Positions 26,680-38,940 of a stretch of 64,000 nt of DNA are shown piece after piece. The position numbers were made by a program, and so were the translations under genes. The notes below the pieces were generated by a model. It was given only the letters and a program-made list of their open reading frames with translations, was not told the DNA's origin and did not search any database. Each line of letters starts with the position of its first letter. The stretch's first letter is position 1. The DNA comes from Malurus cyaneus samueli (taxonomy: Eukaryota; Chordata; Aves; Passeriformes; Maluridae), in contig CM019236.1 of assembly GCA_009741485.1 (NCBI GenBank), forward strand, positions 53,029,278 through 53,093,277, in the 5' to 3' direction.

Positions 26680-26879
26680 ATCAGGGAGGTTTTTTTTGTG
26701 TCCCACAGCTCTGGGACACTGCCCAGCATTGGTCAACTGCTCAGGTGGTGAGCAAAATCGTGAAAAATTTACTTTTCCTTGGGTTTTATCTTTGATTCTC
26801 CTCCCCACTGCACCAGGATGGGGTGTGCGAGAGGGTGACTATGTGGTGTTTAGTTGCCAGCTGGGCTTAAACCACGACA
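26680..26879 (+). mobile_element. Endogenous retrovirus LTR, 3' part
   Basis: The end of this block matches, from memory, the 3' end of a common avian ERV LTR: the segment TGTGGTGTTTAGTTGCCAGC (26842-26861) runs into a terminus CCACGACA at 26872-26879. It is followed by a primer-binding-site-like sequence a few bases later. The upstream part (a GGTGGTGAGCAAAATCGTG segment at about 26744-26762) fits the same LTR type. The 5' end is not identified, so this is a truncated or strongly decayed LTR. Whether it belongs to the class III (ERVL-like) or class II group is not settled here. Confidence 0.62.
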
Positions 26880-26887
26880 GACAATTT

Positions 26888-26905
26888 TGGCACCCGAAGT
26901 GAGGC
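26888..26905 (+). other. Retroviral primer-binding-site-like sequence
   Basis: TGGCACCCGAAGTGAGGC lies 8 bases after the presumed LTR end. It agrees at 14 of 18 positions with the tRNA-Lys-type primer binding site (TGGCGCCCAACGTGGGGC). Its position directly downstream of the LTR terminus is what makes the call. The mismatches indicate age. Confidence 0.55.
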
Positions 26906-27320
26906 CCACAGAGCAGAGATAATTATAGATATGACCAGAATGTGTTAAACCCAAACTGTTGTAAATATTTATTGTAAATCCATCTGAGCTGCCACGTTGT
27001 GGCAAGACATTTCTACCCAGCTGGAGATTCTGGCTGTGAAGGTACATAATGTAGCTGCTCATCATCAGTGCACAAGCACTGGGCCACTGAAGAGCATCAG
27101 AACAACCAGCAGGTGGATCAGATTGCTGATGGCAATTTCTGATGTTTCAGATATTATAGGCCCTTTGTCAGGAGACAAAACTACCAAGAAAAGCCAAATA
27201 ATCTTGACACTTCCTCTTCCAAGGAAATCTCAGCAGTACAAAAGGCTCTGCTCATACTACATTTGTATAAGCCAGTCTTGTCTGGAGCACTGCTACATTA
27301 TTCCAACCCATTAATGGAAG
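26906..27320 (+). mobile_element. Possible internal remnant of the same ERV
   Basis: This block continues the moderate GC content of the LTR and drops into AT-rich DNA near 27320, so it may be internal retroviral sequence. A 105-codon open frame (26997-27314) crosses it, but I recognise no gag, protease, polymerase or envelope motif in it and do not assign a product. It could equally be unrelated genomic sequence. Confidence 0.3.
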
Positions 27321-28476
27321 TAAGTGTTGTTTTCTGAGGTGAAGTAAGAGTTCTTTTACATATATTTTATCTAGAATATTACAAATTCAGTTGTCCTACC
27401 ACTGTAAGCATTAAGGTCTCTGAAGTAAGTTGACATCTTTTTAAAAGGTCTTTATTTTTTCTTTTTGAGAAGGAGATAATGACTTGAAACATTTGGACAG
27501 TTCAGAAGTACATATTGTGAGGAGTACTTTTCTTTGCTACTGTGACTACTACATAACATATGTATGTATGCAAAAATTAGACATGTATTTACAGAATGTC
27601 TCTTCCTTTTAGTCAAATGCACACAATTGCCATTCACACAAAAAAAAAAAAAAAAAACAACACCAAACAAACAAAAACCAAACCAAAATCAATAAAACCA
27701 AAACAAATAAACAAACCATAAATAAAAGGTCTTAGAATATTTTAAGACCTAAAGTAAGAAATCAATCACAGCTAGTGATAATGATCTTCCAAAAATGAAA
27801 CTACTCAGTCTTTTGTTATTCTATATACTATGACATTCCTTCTGCTGCTCAGAATGTTGCCACGCTTTTCTTCTTAACAGGTTCTCTAGAATAATGATTG
27901 GATTAAAAAAATTAATGACCCTATTTAATATCTTGGATACCAAAACTATTGCTCCTTTTTTTTTCTCTGCCTTGGTTTGTTTTTTCTTCTGATTTGTCTT
28001 GAGCAAGAACATTACTCAGTTCCAGAAAATTCTTCCCTTCAAGAGTCCGCCTGTGCCTGATGAAATGCAATGTTCTTGTGAGATGGTCATACACCTCTCC
28101 CTGATCTGACAAATATTGCCATCCTCAGCCCAAGCCTCACTTTTAACTATTCATGTCTTTGTGTTCCTAGAAAGTAGCTATGGCAGTTTCTTTTGATGGG
28201 ATATTTTAGCCCCCGAACCTGTGAAATTTAATTATTTCCTTAGTTATTACAAAATATATTTGCATGAGCTCAGAGGGAACTGAGGAAGTGACTCTGACTT
28301 GAGCTGACTCTTTCACAGACTTTATTAGATACCTGTTTTCAGACAAATGCTGTCTAGATGCACATAAATTTTGTCCTGTGGATAACTTTCAGTATATACA
28401 ACTTTTACAGAACTGCCCTTCTGACTGATTAATAACTTTCAAATGAGAACTCAGTCTTAAGAGGCTCTTTTCACCG

Positions 28477-28500
28477 TTTTTTTTTTTTTTTTTTTTTTTT
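28477..28500. repeat. Homopolymer T24
   Basis: Twenty-four uninterrupted T residues after CACCG. No retroposon body is recognised next to it. Confidence 0.9.
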
Positions 28501-29374
28501 CCTAAGACACAATTTAAATATTTCTTCTTTTAATAAATTCAAGCCTTCCAATTTTCTCATTCTTCAACCCTTCCTCTTCCCAAAACATTCTTGAAGAAAC
28601 ACAGTCTTGTAAGAAAAACAGGCCTGGTACAAAATATTGCAGCTTATTGCTGTGGTAAGTTTATTCATGTGCTTAAGAAATGCTTTCCCCTGACAATTGC
28701 CATCATGTCTGCTCTGCTTGATAGTCAAAATAATGTTTTTTATTATCTTGTGCTTTGCAGATTAATCTGAATTTAGGAGAATCAAGCTGACTTTATTTGC
28801 TTTGCTCAACATTAGCACTATAAAGAACACAAACATTTTCAGTTTAAGGAGTTTTTGTTGAAGATGTGAACACTGACAGTAGGCAGCTTGACTTTGACTG
28901 AGCTAAATTACCCCTGTAGGGCTTATTATTAGCTAAAAAAAACCCATAACAGTGGATTCAGGGAGGCTCTGTGCACAGCACATGCACAATATTCCTTTTC
29001 TTATCACAAGACTTCAAAACAAAAGAAAAAATATTTCCTGCAAAATTGTTTAAGAATCCAAATTGTTCATGTGCTATGCAAAATTCAGAGTTAATTCATT
29101 TATATAGCAAATATCATTAAGGTTTGTGTCAACTTTAAAAAAGGAATTTGTTTGTTGGGGAAAGTAATTTTCAGAGACAGACTTTCTTTGTTAAGGTGTG
29201 CATGTAAAGTTGGCACTTAGGGGCTCTTTTTCTGGACATTGGAGGAAAGAAAAGGTAGGTATGGAGCCAGGAGTGAAAATGAAACAAGTAAGTGTTTATG
29301 CAGAATTTCTTATGAATAAATTGTTCTGACAAGTATATCTTTTCTTCTTGCACAATCACATCTCCAAATTGTGT

Positions 29375-29560
29375 TTTGGTGTTTGGTTTTAGTTGTGTGG
29401 TGGGTTTTTTTTGTTGTTGTTTTTGTTTGGTTGTTTTTTTTAACTGAGGGGGGAGTTAAAAAATTTTGTTTTGTTTGGTCTTGGGTTTTTTTTTTGTGGC
29501 AGTTGTTTATGAGGTTTTTTTTTTTTTTGTTGTCTTTGGTTTGATTTGTTTTTTTTTACA
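29375..29560. repeat. G/T-skewed low-complexity tract
   Basis: A second stretch of T and G runs on the plus strand, similar in style to the one at 895-1066, interrupted near 29440-29465 by TAACTGAGGGGGGAG and a short A run. The phenylalanine- and valine-rich frame at 29466-29672 is a product of this composition. Confidence 0.75.
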
Positions 29561-30918
29561 TAAACTACTCACTTTCTGTGATAAATTACCATTAATAATG
29601 TTTCATATTGTCATTCTATGTGATCTATACGCGATGCTTCATTGTGTTATTGAACTACCTGAAGCAAAGTGAGAATCACCTGTGGGATAGCAGAGGCTTC
29701 AAGGATTTGAATGTTTCCCTTTCATCTTGTTTCTGGAGGCCATGTTATGGGTACTCATCTCACTATCTGCAAATTGCATTCTCAGATTCATCCTGCTAAG
29801 ACACGGCTCTTTTCAATGCCATTTTAGTACATTGTAATAAGACCCTTTGATAGTAAATGGTGTACCAGCTATCAGTGTCTTGAGATTGCTTTTATAAAGA
29901 ATAAGAGAAACATCTGTGAGTGACCCTATATGAGATATCAAAGGGAACTGCTCCCAACCGGTAGGGGATAATAGGAAAAAGATGAAATAGGGAAATAGGT
30001 AGCTTCTGTTTCCTAAACTGCAGCAGAGGGTTACTTTCAAATAATACCTAGGACTGCTTAATGTCTCCCAATGTTTCACTGAAATACATCAGAGTGAAAC
30101 GTGCCATAATATGCGTGGGTACTTGTTTGGTTTTTTGCCTTCCAACTTCCTTTCACCTTCTTAGAGGAGCTGAAAGCTAGAATTTCGGAAAGTGTATGTC
30201 TTGAAATATCATAAAATCAGTAGCTTTCTGAGAATTAACTCAATATCTTCGTTTGCTGGTTTGGGCAGCTATGTGAAATGTGACCATGGAATTGTTTGGA
30301 AAAACTCAGTTTCAAGTGTAATTTTCCTTCCCTTTAGATTAGAAAGATGGATGCATTTGTTTCTCTTCTGCACTATTTTCCAGGTAAAAAACACTCTCTT
30401 CCTAGCTGTCAACAGTGTCACTTTCCCTATTCCTTGTGATGGGTTTCTACTTCTTATTTTGAAACAGAGGTGCTAATTAATCTTCCCACATTCAAGCACT
30501 GCAAACATATTTCAATTTCAAATGAGGCAAGACCCACGCTTGAAACACCCACACTTACAATTTTAGATAGCTTTGTACCACATATTGGAACTGGCCTGAA
30601 TTTTCTTCATGACATTGACATTATCAACAATGAGCTTGTAAAGCTTTGTATCTAATAGAGAGCTCCTACATAATAGCTCACCAAGTCATAGGGGAGTTAA
30701 GAGAGTTGGAAACGTACAAGAAAGAGTAAATTAAGAAAACCAATTACTGTTAGCCTGCATACTAGGTTCCTGCTTTTCAATATCTACATTTATTAGCCTA
30801 TTCATATGCATGTCACTCACTTCATTTTCCAAAATCTGCATGATCCTTATGCCTCTTTCAATTACTATTCAGTTATTTACTTAGCTCATATTTAAGGCCA
30901 AGAAGCATAAACTGAATT

Positions 30919-31090
30919 GCAGGAAATTCCATTTAAACAGAAGAAAACATTTTCTTATTGTGGCTTTGATTGAGCACAGAAGCTTACTACCCAGAGACAC
31001 TGTGTATTCTCCATCCTTGCAGATATTCAAAATCTGGTTGAACATCAGTTTGAACAAACTTGATCCTCCTCAGAGCAGGGGCTAGGTGAA
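30919..31090 (+). mobile_element. CR1 LINE fragment near the 3' end
   Basis: The sense-strand order matches the end of CR1 ORF2 and the start of its 3' UTR. A GCAGGAAATTCCATTTAAAC segment (30919-30938) is followed by the part that codes in intact elements for the end of the polymerase ORF, then CTCCATCCTTGCAGATATTCAA (31011-31032). It stops around CAGAGCAGGGGCTAGGTGAATGA (31071-31093). The terminal TTCCAACC segment and the 8-bp tail are missing. The body is a decayed copy without a usable reading frame. Confidence 0.75.
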
Positions 31091-33189
31091 TGATGAACCA
31101 TAGAGATATCTGTGACTTGTGAATGATTTTATTTAATGAGCCAGTTGCATGCTGATTTCAGTATTCCTGTTGCTTTGGTGTTTTTAACCCTCTGAAGTCC
31201 AGGGTGTTCTTTCCTTCGAGGAAGAATTAAATGTATGCCCTAGTGCACCCTACAGCATACATCAGTCTTCACAACTCATGTTTATTCATAGGAAGATAAT
31301 AACTCGATGTAGGGTCCTAACCAGAGCAGCTGAAATTCTGCTGCACTTGCGTTTCAATACCTGATTTGCTTATTTTCACCTCTGCTTAAAAACCTCATCT
31401 TTCTACATTAACTTTTAACCTTCTCCTCTGACAACTTAATACTCATCATCATGTGGTATTGATCTCAGGAGATTCAAGGCTTTGTTAGGCTTGATAGTGT
31501 GGGGGTCCCTAAGTTTTCCATCCTGCAAACTGATTGTATCCCTTTTTCCTTAGGCTGTCCTCTTATCCCACAGACTTTTGACTTCTGAATCACTGTTAAT
31601 CAAGACTGGATCCCAAAACCTATTCCCAGATATAAACAGAATATGGAAAAGAAAACACTAGTCTTCCAACACATATGGAGAAAAGAGGTAGAGACAGAGA
31701 ATGCATTTCTGAAGAAAGCATGAGGCAAAATCCACATGCAAAATACCACTCCAGGGCCATCAGTGCTGGACAGGGTTTCCTCTTCCTTCTTTCCACCACC
31801 AGACTTCAGCTGAGTGTCTGTGCTGTTTCCACAGGGTGGGTGGGATATTCCCACTGAACAGCTGTACTAATGTACTCTGTACTACAGGATGCCTTGCTGT
31901 GTTGAGAACTAAGCTGTGCTCCAGTTACACTGAGGTAAATATAAATTAATTCATTACATCGTTGTTATTGTAGTCAATGGGATTGTAGCAAATGTGCATC
32001 ATGGTCAATCAGAGGAGTTTGGTAGTTTATTAGACTTCAGTATCATTTTGCAGCTGCAAAGAAAAGAAGCAATTTTACTAAAAGAATAGAAATATTCAAT
32101 ACACAAAGCATTTTCGAATATAACTTCTTTTTGGATTTGGGGTTTTTTTGTCATTCTGGGAAGGGATCCTCTTATTTTTGTGCTCTGATTACCATACTGG
32201 GAATGACAGCAATGCCTAGCAACATACAAATACAAAACTGTCATCATGTCACGATTTTCAAATTCAGTAAGAAGCTGTTTTCTCTCACTAGATAGAACAC
32301 AGTCTGGTCAGTGATAAACTGCTGTGATAGCTCTTCAGGGTAGTACTGAGGCCACTGAGGTTAATTGGTGTGTGTGATTATGAACGTTATGGCCTTTGAT
32401 TCAAACAACTTCAGATGTATTTTTGAAGAATACATTTAACAGCCAGGAAAACTGAGACACGGGGCAGTGACAATTTAGAAGCTAATACAAAACTGTAAAT
32501 AAAGCAGACATTGTGCACAGCTAGAAAGGTTTAGGGCTAGTCAGCAGTGGGAATACTATTGCCCACATTTCTCTTCCCCCCCCCCCCCCTATAGGTTACA
32601 AGGCATGTTGCTGGCCCTTTTTTCATGACTCTGTTTGCTTAAATGTCATCCTGAGTAATAATCCACCTGAGCTCCTGTCTCAAGAGCTCTTCCTTCGAAT
32701 CAGTTCCCAGCAAGATGGTATTAGAACTGAAAAAGGCTGAAGGAAAATACTGGAGATCCAAAGGTAAGCTGGATTTTGAGGATCTTTTGTTTGGGTGTAT
32801 AATTCAGAATGAAATTTCCTAAAGTTATGAATCTTAATTTAAAGTGTTTGTTTATCACTACATAAAAAAACAATGAATGTTTCACACACCATCTGCTTAC
32901 ATTTTCCCCAAAGGGCTTTGCATATTTTCAGAAAGAAATATCCTGCAGTTTTCTCTGAAATATTTCATTATTTCACAGCAACCCTGCTAATGAAATACAG
33001 TGTGCGCCCTTGTAAATAAACCAAAATTATTTTAAACTGCTGACAGAATCCTCCAAAGTCACGAAAATATATTGAAACTTCTGAAAAGGAGAGGTCCTTT
33101 CTGTCTTTAGCCAAAAGATCAAGGACTGCAAGTGTTTTTCTTACTGTACTATTTTAGAAAGTACAACTAGATATGATGAGGAACACAAT
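31091..33189. other. Non-coding stretch, no gene seen
   Basis: Ordinary AT-rich sequence. The only simple sequence of note is a C14 run at 32576-32589. Open frames (31600-31857, 32005-32247) overlap on opposite strands and lack support. Confidence 0.45.
32576..32589. repeat. Homopolymer C14
   Basis: Fourteen C residues (G14 on the minus strand), unusual against the AT-rich surroundings and prone to slippage and read error. Confidence 0.9.
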
Positions 33190-33210
33190 ATCAGGCTTGT
33201 CCCTGGCAGA

Positions 33211-34677
33211 TTGTGGGATAGTATGGAAAAATTAGGGGGACAGGGCACTTGTGAGGAGCATCTGGGATGTACCAGGAGTTTCCTGGAAAGCACTGACAAT
33301 GCCTGCCTGTCACGGGTAGTGGAGGATCCCACAAGGAATGGTGCATTGCCTGAGCTCATACACACCAACAGGGAAAGCCTTGATGGGGATGTGAGGGCTG
33401 GGGACAGCCTTGGCTGTGGTGACCCGGAGATTGTAGAGTTCAGTATTGAACAAAGAGGCAGCAGGACAGGCAGCAAGACCACAGCAATGGACTTCAGGAA
33501 AGCTAAATTTAGCCAGCTTAGGGATCTTCTTGGAAGAATCCAGGGAAGCAGACCCTGCAGGGAAGCAAAGTCCAGGTGAGTTGGTTGATTTCATGGCTGA
33601 TTTTCTCCAGACTCGAGAACAATGCATTCCAGTGGGGAAAAGATAAGGCCAAGGGCACAAGAAACTTCTGTGGACAAATAAAGAGCTCCTGTCACTGCTC
33701 AAGGATAAGAAGAAAAATCACAGAAGATGGAAGTGAGGTCAGGCTACTTGGAGTATAGATCAGGATATACTTACTGAAAGGAGCTGAAAAGGCCAAGGCC
33801 CAACCAGGATTAAACCTAGCCAAGGATAAGAAGGATTAAAAAAAAGGGTTTTTTCAAATACATAAATAACAAAAAGAAAACAAAGGATAATGTGGACCAT
33901 CATTAAATGGAGGAAGAGCCTGGTAACAGGGGATGAGGAGGAAACAGAGTTACTGAACACCTTCTTTGTATTGATCTTCACTAAAACCAGCTAAAACTGA
34001 CCCAAGAGTAAAGAATGTTGGAAGGGAGACCTTCCTGTGATCATGGAGGATTGGGTCAGAGATACCTAAACAAACTTGACATCCACAAAGGCATGCACCC
34101 TGACAGGATGGATCCATGAATGCTGAGAGAGCTGGTGGACACCATGACTTTCTCATCATTCTTGAGAGGTCATGGAGATCCAGAGAGCTGCTTGAGGACT
34201 CGGACTGGAGAGACGGGCAGAGAGGAACCTCCTGAAACTGAGCAAAGGCAAATGCAGGGTCCTGCACTTGGGAAGGAACAGCCCCAGGCACCAGCACAGG
34301 CTGGGGGTGACCTGCTGGAAGCAGCTCTGTGGAGAGATAGAGCTGGGAGTCCTGGTGGACAACAAGGACTGTCCATGGGCCAGCAGTGTGCCCTGGTGGC
34401 CAAGAAGGCCAGTGACATCCTGGGCTGCATTTGGAAGAGCATTGCCAGCAGGTCAAGGGAGGTGATCCTGCTCCTCTGCTCAGCCCTGGTGAGGCCTCAC
34501 CTGCAATGTTGTGTCCCTCACCTGCAATGCTGTGTCCCTCACCTGCAATGCTGTGTCCAGTTCTGGGCTCCAAAACAGAAGAGGGAGCACAGAGTGGGTC
34601 CAGCAGAGAACTCTACTAAGTTGGTCAAGGGACTGGAGCATCTCTCTTACAAGGAAAGGCTGAGGTGGCTTTTTTAG
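33211..34677 (+). pseudogene. CR1 ORF2 remnant (endonuclease, linker, distal polymerase region)
   Basis: Intact CR1 ORF2 encodes an APE-type endonuclease and a reverse transcriptase used for target-primed integration. Here the frame 33211-33579 carries the endonuclease end. The readable motif NRESLDGDVRAG is followed by SLGCGDPEIVEF at the place where APE-type endonucleases carry the conserved SDH; the histidine position reads P and the serine position reads G. A frame change near 33580 is followed by DFLQTREQCIP (about 33599-33631). Several stops follow. The last open piece, 34120-34677, keeps SREVILLLCSALVRPHLQCC (34457-34516), then the triplicated heptad and QFWAPKQKR. The reverse-transcriptase active site is absent. 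The copy is non-functional. Confidence 0.82.
34495..34557 (+). repeat. 21-bp tandem triplication inside CR1
   Basis: Three head-to-tail 21-bp units (34495-34515, 34516-34536, 34537-34557). The last two are identical and the first differs by one base (T for C in the TGT/GCT part). The unit is seven codons in the CR1 frame (P-H-L-Q-C-C-V), so the expansion keeps frame, although the copy is already dead. Confidence 0.95.
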
Positions 34678-35275
34678 CCTTGTTATAAGAATAGTGAAGA
34701 ATAGTGATTCAAACTCTACTGTGAGTAGGAATGGAGAGGGAATGCTCTACCGACACTTCAAAATTTTTAACAATTTTAACCACATACAGTGTCAAGTAAT
34801 TGCCAGCTCCTAAATACTTTCTCATGGCAGTGTTTAAGTAGCTTAAGAAGTCCCTCCTTTAGGTTCATACCTAAAGGTTGGTTTGCCATGGAGGTTTTTT
34901 TCAGTTTTTAAACATCTCATCCTCTTCCCTGCAGGTTCAAATCCTTCCTGAGGTTTATAAAGCTCTCTACATAAAGCAAAATCAGCTCGTCTCAAGACTT
35001 AGTAAAAAGTCTTTACTAATTTCCAAAGCTAAACAGCTCATGCCAAGATTCAGTAAAAAGGCCAAATGGGTGGGTAACAAAACGAAAGAAATGTCAAATT
35101 GCTTGAGTGACATTCCTGGAGCTCTTCAGGAGAGTTAGTAAACACTGCACAAAAGTGGGGCTTTATCTTCAAAAGTCTTGGCTTGCACTAATGTCTTGCA
35201 GAAGGACTTGCTGATGTACTTGCCCATACATAGTGCAGCTAAGAGTACAGATACAAGGGCACTATGAATGAATAC

Positions 35276-35277
<2 letters not shown>

Positions 35278-35314
<37 letters not shown>
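35278..35314. repeat. Homopolymer T37
   Basis: Thirty-seven uninterrupted T residues, the longest homopolymer in the window. It makes the lysine run in the minus-strand open frame that crosses it. No retroposon body is recognised. Confidence 0.9.
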
Positions 35315-35315
<1 letters not shown>

Positions 35316-38300
35316 TGAAAACATGAGGTTTCTTGACACTTGAGACATCTCAAATCTCCAAATCACAATTGCATGCATTTGTTAAGAGGGATGCCAACTG
35401 TGGCCCTGGACCTGGAATATGGAGGCAAAACCAAGGATGGATTTATCCTTTATAAACAGTGCAAACTCCTGTTTATGGAATATCTGAGTTCTTCATCATG
35501 TTATGCTGACTTTATAAATTAGTGACCACATGGAGTGCTAGATATGAGTTGTTTTGACCCTTGGTACAGATCCCTCTTAAAGTAACAAGATTTGTTGTAT
35601 TTCCATAATATTCACCTATTTATTTTATTTCAGCCACCAGGCATGCCTTTTTCTGCTTTATTCATCCATGGCATATGCATATTAAACAGATTGATTTTCC
35701 AGAGAGAGGTTTATCTGAGGAAACCCAGAGCACTTGGAGCACATTTCTGCCCTGGACCATTTTTCTGGGGGAGCATTTTGCTTTGACTGTGTAAGGAATC
35801 ACAGAGACGAGTCTCTGAACAGAAGCACCTGCTTAGGAGCCTAAAATTAAGTAGTGTGATAACTGAATATTTTTCTCTCACAGCCCATTTCTGGATGGGC
35901 TGTGGATTTTTAAAGGTCATGGGATTCTGACTGGAAAGAAAAAATTCTCATTGTGTCTTTGTCTTTAAAAAGTTTCTAAAAGTCCATCTTACTGTAAATA
36001 GAGGGGTGAAATTTACAGAGCTAGTATCTCCAATGGGCAATGTATTTGTCCCCTAGAAGAGAAATGTAGGGTTTTTTTCCTTTCTTTCCCTTCCTGTGCA
36101 TGCTGGAGGTGTCTGACTATTTCTGGCATCTTCTTCCCCAGCCTTGCAGTGAGTTAATCCCACTCTAACACCTCCTAGATGCTTCCCTATACAGTTACAA
36201 CCTGACCCTCAGGGTGAGGGTTAAGAGATGCCTTGGGCCAAACCAGAGTGAAATGACACTGAATCACCAGTGTTTATGCATGTATAAATATGCATAAAAA
36301 CACCAGTCACACAGTGTGCATGTACACGTAGGGCTTATTTTAGAACAATCTGTTTGCAATGGAAAAGGGTTTTGTAGCCATGTGGGTTATTATCTGTAGA
36401 AATATAGCAATATTAAAGCATATAAGGAAAGGAATGAAAGAAAAGAAACGATAAGAGTAAAAAGATGTCACTGTCCATAGATCCAGGGACAAGAGCTGAC
36501 TGGTGCAATTTCAGTTTCTGCTGTTTGAAGTGATGGTCCCAGTCTGGATCTGTCAGGGGATGGGGGAAGCCCACGAAACACAGAGTTCAACGGGTTAATA
36601 TCCATTCAGGTTTACATGGGAGCACCCAGGCACCTCCTCTGCCTGATGTGACACCGCAGATCATGAGCAGTCCTCTGGTGGAAGGCCCCAGCAATGTGCC
36701 TGTGGGTTCTTCAGTGGCCTTTGGTGGTCTATGACACCTTCAAAGACCTGACAGCTGCCTCTCCCATCAGCACAGTTGAGCCAGTTATGCCCCATCAGAA
36801 AGGCTGGATACCTTCACATCCACATTGACTCCCCCAGTTCTTCCCCAGAGGAGAGTTTGCACACCTGAGTTTTGCATGGAGGACGTTGTCATGACAGAAA
36901 GCATTACACCAGCTAGTGGGATCTGCTCCTTATCAACCTCTTGCCTTATCTGGCCCAGCTTGTTGCTAAACAAACATGTGTTTGTCACGGTCACCCTCCA
37001 GTGGCGGATGCACACTGCCTCTGCACCGGAACTGCTCTTCAGCAGATCAGAGGCTTCACATCACACCCAAAACCTCTCCTCCTTCCCTTTGGCTGGGAGT
37101 GCAAACCTGGCCTCAGCAAATCACCCAGTGGTGCACTTGGATGATTTTTTTGAGTCATTTGCCATTGGCACAGACCTCACACACCAACAGACGCGGGGGG
37201 AAGGTGCCAGGTGTCAGCACTTTATGATTTCACAGCACAACATTTAATACATTTTCTCCACATCACACGAATAACATGAGCTCTCTTTCCTTTTCCTAAT
37301 TGGTGACAAATCACTGTTTTTTGTAAAATGTCAACACTCAGTACCCATTCCACGGCCTTCTCTGTTTCTCAGAGTTGCTTATCTATAATACCCAAGGACA
37401 CAGCTGCCGAGGTGGCGGGGCAGCCCCTTGTTGGCTTCCCACAGTTTACCATTAACATTTCAGTCTCTCCAGATAACTGTTACCTGAAGATGGGAAAGAA
37501 GTCTCCTTTCTAGCCCACTCAGCCCCTGACATTGCTCATGACCCTGTCCTTAAACTCTAAATGCCATTAACCCTGAGATGTTTCAGACGTAACCATTGTC
37601 ACTGCAGTGGGGTTTTGAATAAAAAGACATTAGGCTGACTTATGTATTATTCCTCTGCTCTCAAATAATATATGGAAGAGAAAGTCCATTATTGCTACTG
37701 TCCTCTGACAGCTATATCAAGGGTGAGGCTTGAGCTACTTTTTATAATGTACATGTCTATGGCTGTCACTCTGCAAAGACAGTGTAGGGAGAGGAGGTAG
37801 TAAAGTGGCTGATGCCTGGTTTAAATTTTTTTAATCACAGTGAAGAGAAATGTTTTTAAGGGCTCTGTAATGCCTACATGATCCATGTAGTACTGCCATC
37901 AAGGTGCTAATTTCCTTGCCTGTAGTGACAGTAAATAAAAGCAACACTTTCTTAAACCCAGTTGCTAGGATATCAAAGGAAGCAAAATTAAAGGAAGAAA
38001 TGAAGTGAATGTAGTGTATAAAGGGAAGACACATGAAGTGATAATGACATGAAAAATTACACCAGAAAATGGAAATGACTGTATGAATGGAGATGGTGAG
38101 TTGAAAATTTAGAGTCACTATTTAAAATTCCTGTGAAAATGTGACTTATGTGCATGTCAATCAATGTCAAGATTTGATTTCCCCTCTTACAAAGGGAGAC
38201 AATTATGTTATATAGCTGTACTACTTTCATATGGTTACAGTTTTTGCAGCCTATCTTTAAAGAATTTATTATTCATTATTTTCAAACAATTATTAATGGA

Positions 38301-38916
38301 AAAAAACCTTGTCTTTCCATTCAGCATTATCCAGCCCATACTCTATGTTACCATCAATTTCATTTCTACCAAAAGCACCTGCAAAATCAGGATTTGTTTG
38401 CCTAGTGTATGTGGGCAAGCATCACTGGTTTTGTGCTTTTGATTATGATAAGGAATTTTAACAAACGTAGAACTGGTACGTTTGTTTTTAAAGAACATTT
38501 CAAGTAATTCAGATAAATAAGATACAGTTCATTCTCTAGATTTAGAAAATACTTATACCTATTAGGGACAGCCTAATTTTGCCAGTGATTTAGCAAATCA
38601 CTTTTTATGGTCCTGCAGAAGGGGAAGATTTCAGATGGTTAGGGAGTGTTGTGAGAAGGATGGTGTCGCAAAAGGCATCTAGGAGGATCGAGTCTGGGTT
38701 ATGAGCAGGGGAAGGGTTTATCTGCTGTGTGTTCCCTTACGATGAGAGAAAAAGGAATGCACTTTGCTCCTCTCATCATTTGTGGGCTGTGGTAACAACC
38801 ATTTCACACTCTGTATGTTGCAATGAATGGGGGGAAAAACGTTGCCTGAACTATTCAATTTTCTCTTTACTGGATGGTAGAGTCCAAATGAACATGATTT
38901 TAACTGACCCTGTAGC

Positions 38917-38940
38917 TGTCAGATGTCCTGTCAGATGTCC
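38917..38940 (+). repeat. Perfect 12-bp tandem duplicate
   Basis: TGTCAGATGTCC occurs twice without a gap (38917-38928 and 38929-38940). The unit contains CAGATG, an E-box-type hexamer, which may be coincidence. Confidence 0.9.

Larger units (their letters stand above)
27321..30918. other. Non-coding stretch with A, T and G/T-rich runs
   Basis: No gene is seen. There is an A-rich run at about 27641-27720, a T24 run at 28477-28500, and a G/T-skewed tract at about 29375-29560. Open frames here (for example 29466-29672 and 30192-30476) are driven by T runs or are unsupported. Confidence 0.45.
33190..34685 (+). mobile_element. CR1 LINE, internally deleted ORF2 copy
   Basis: This is the longest CR1 copy in the window. 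In order on the plus strand it has the C-terminal half of the endonuclease domain (about 33210-33480), the linker (33480-33840), the start of the reverse-transcriptase region (33841-34180), then a jump near 34190 to the distal part of the polymerase ORF (34200-34680). The segment holding the catalytic FADD-type box is lost in the jump. The copy ends within ORF2 near 34685, without the 3' UTR and tail. A 21-bp in-frame triplication sits at 34495-34557. Confidence 0.85.

Noticed and set aside
33950..34573. Minus-strand 207-codon open frame with a repeated heptad
   Set aside because: It is the antisense shadow of the CR1 ORF2 remnant; the heptad repeat is the 21-bp triplication read backwards.
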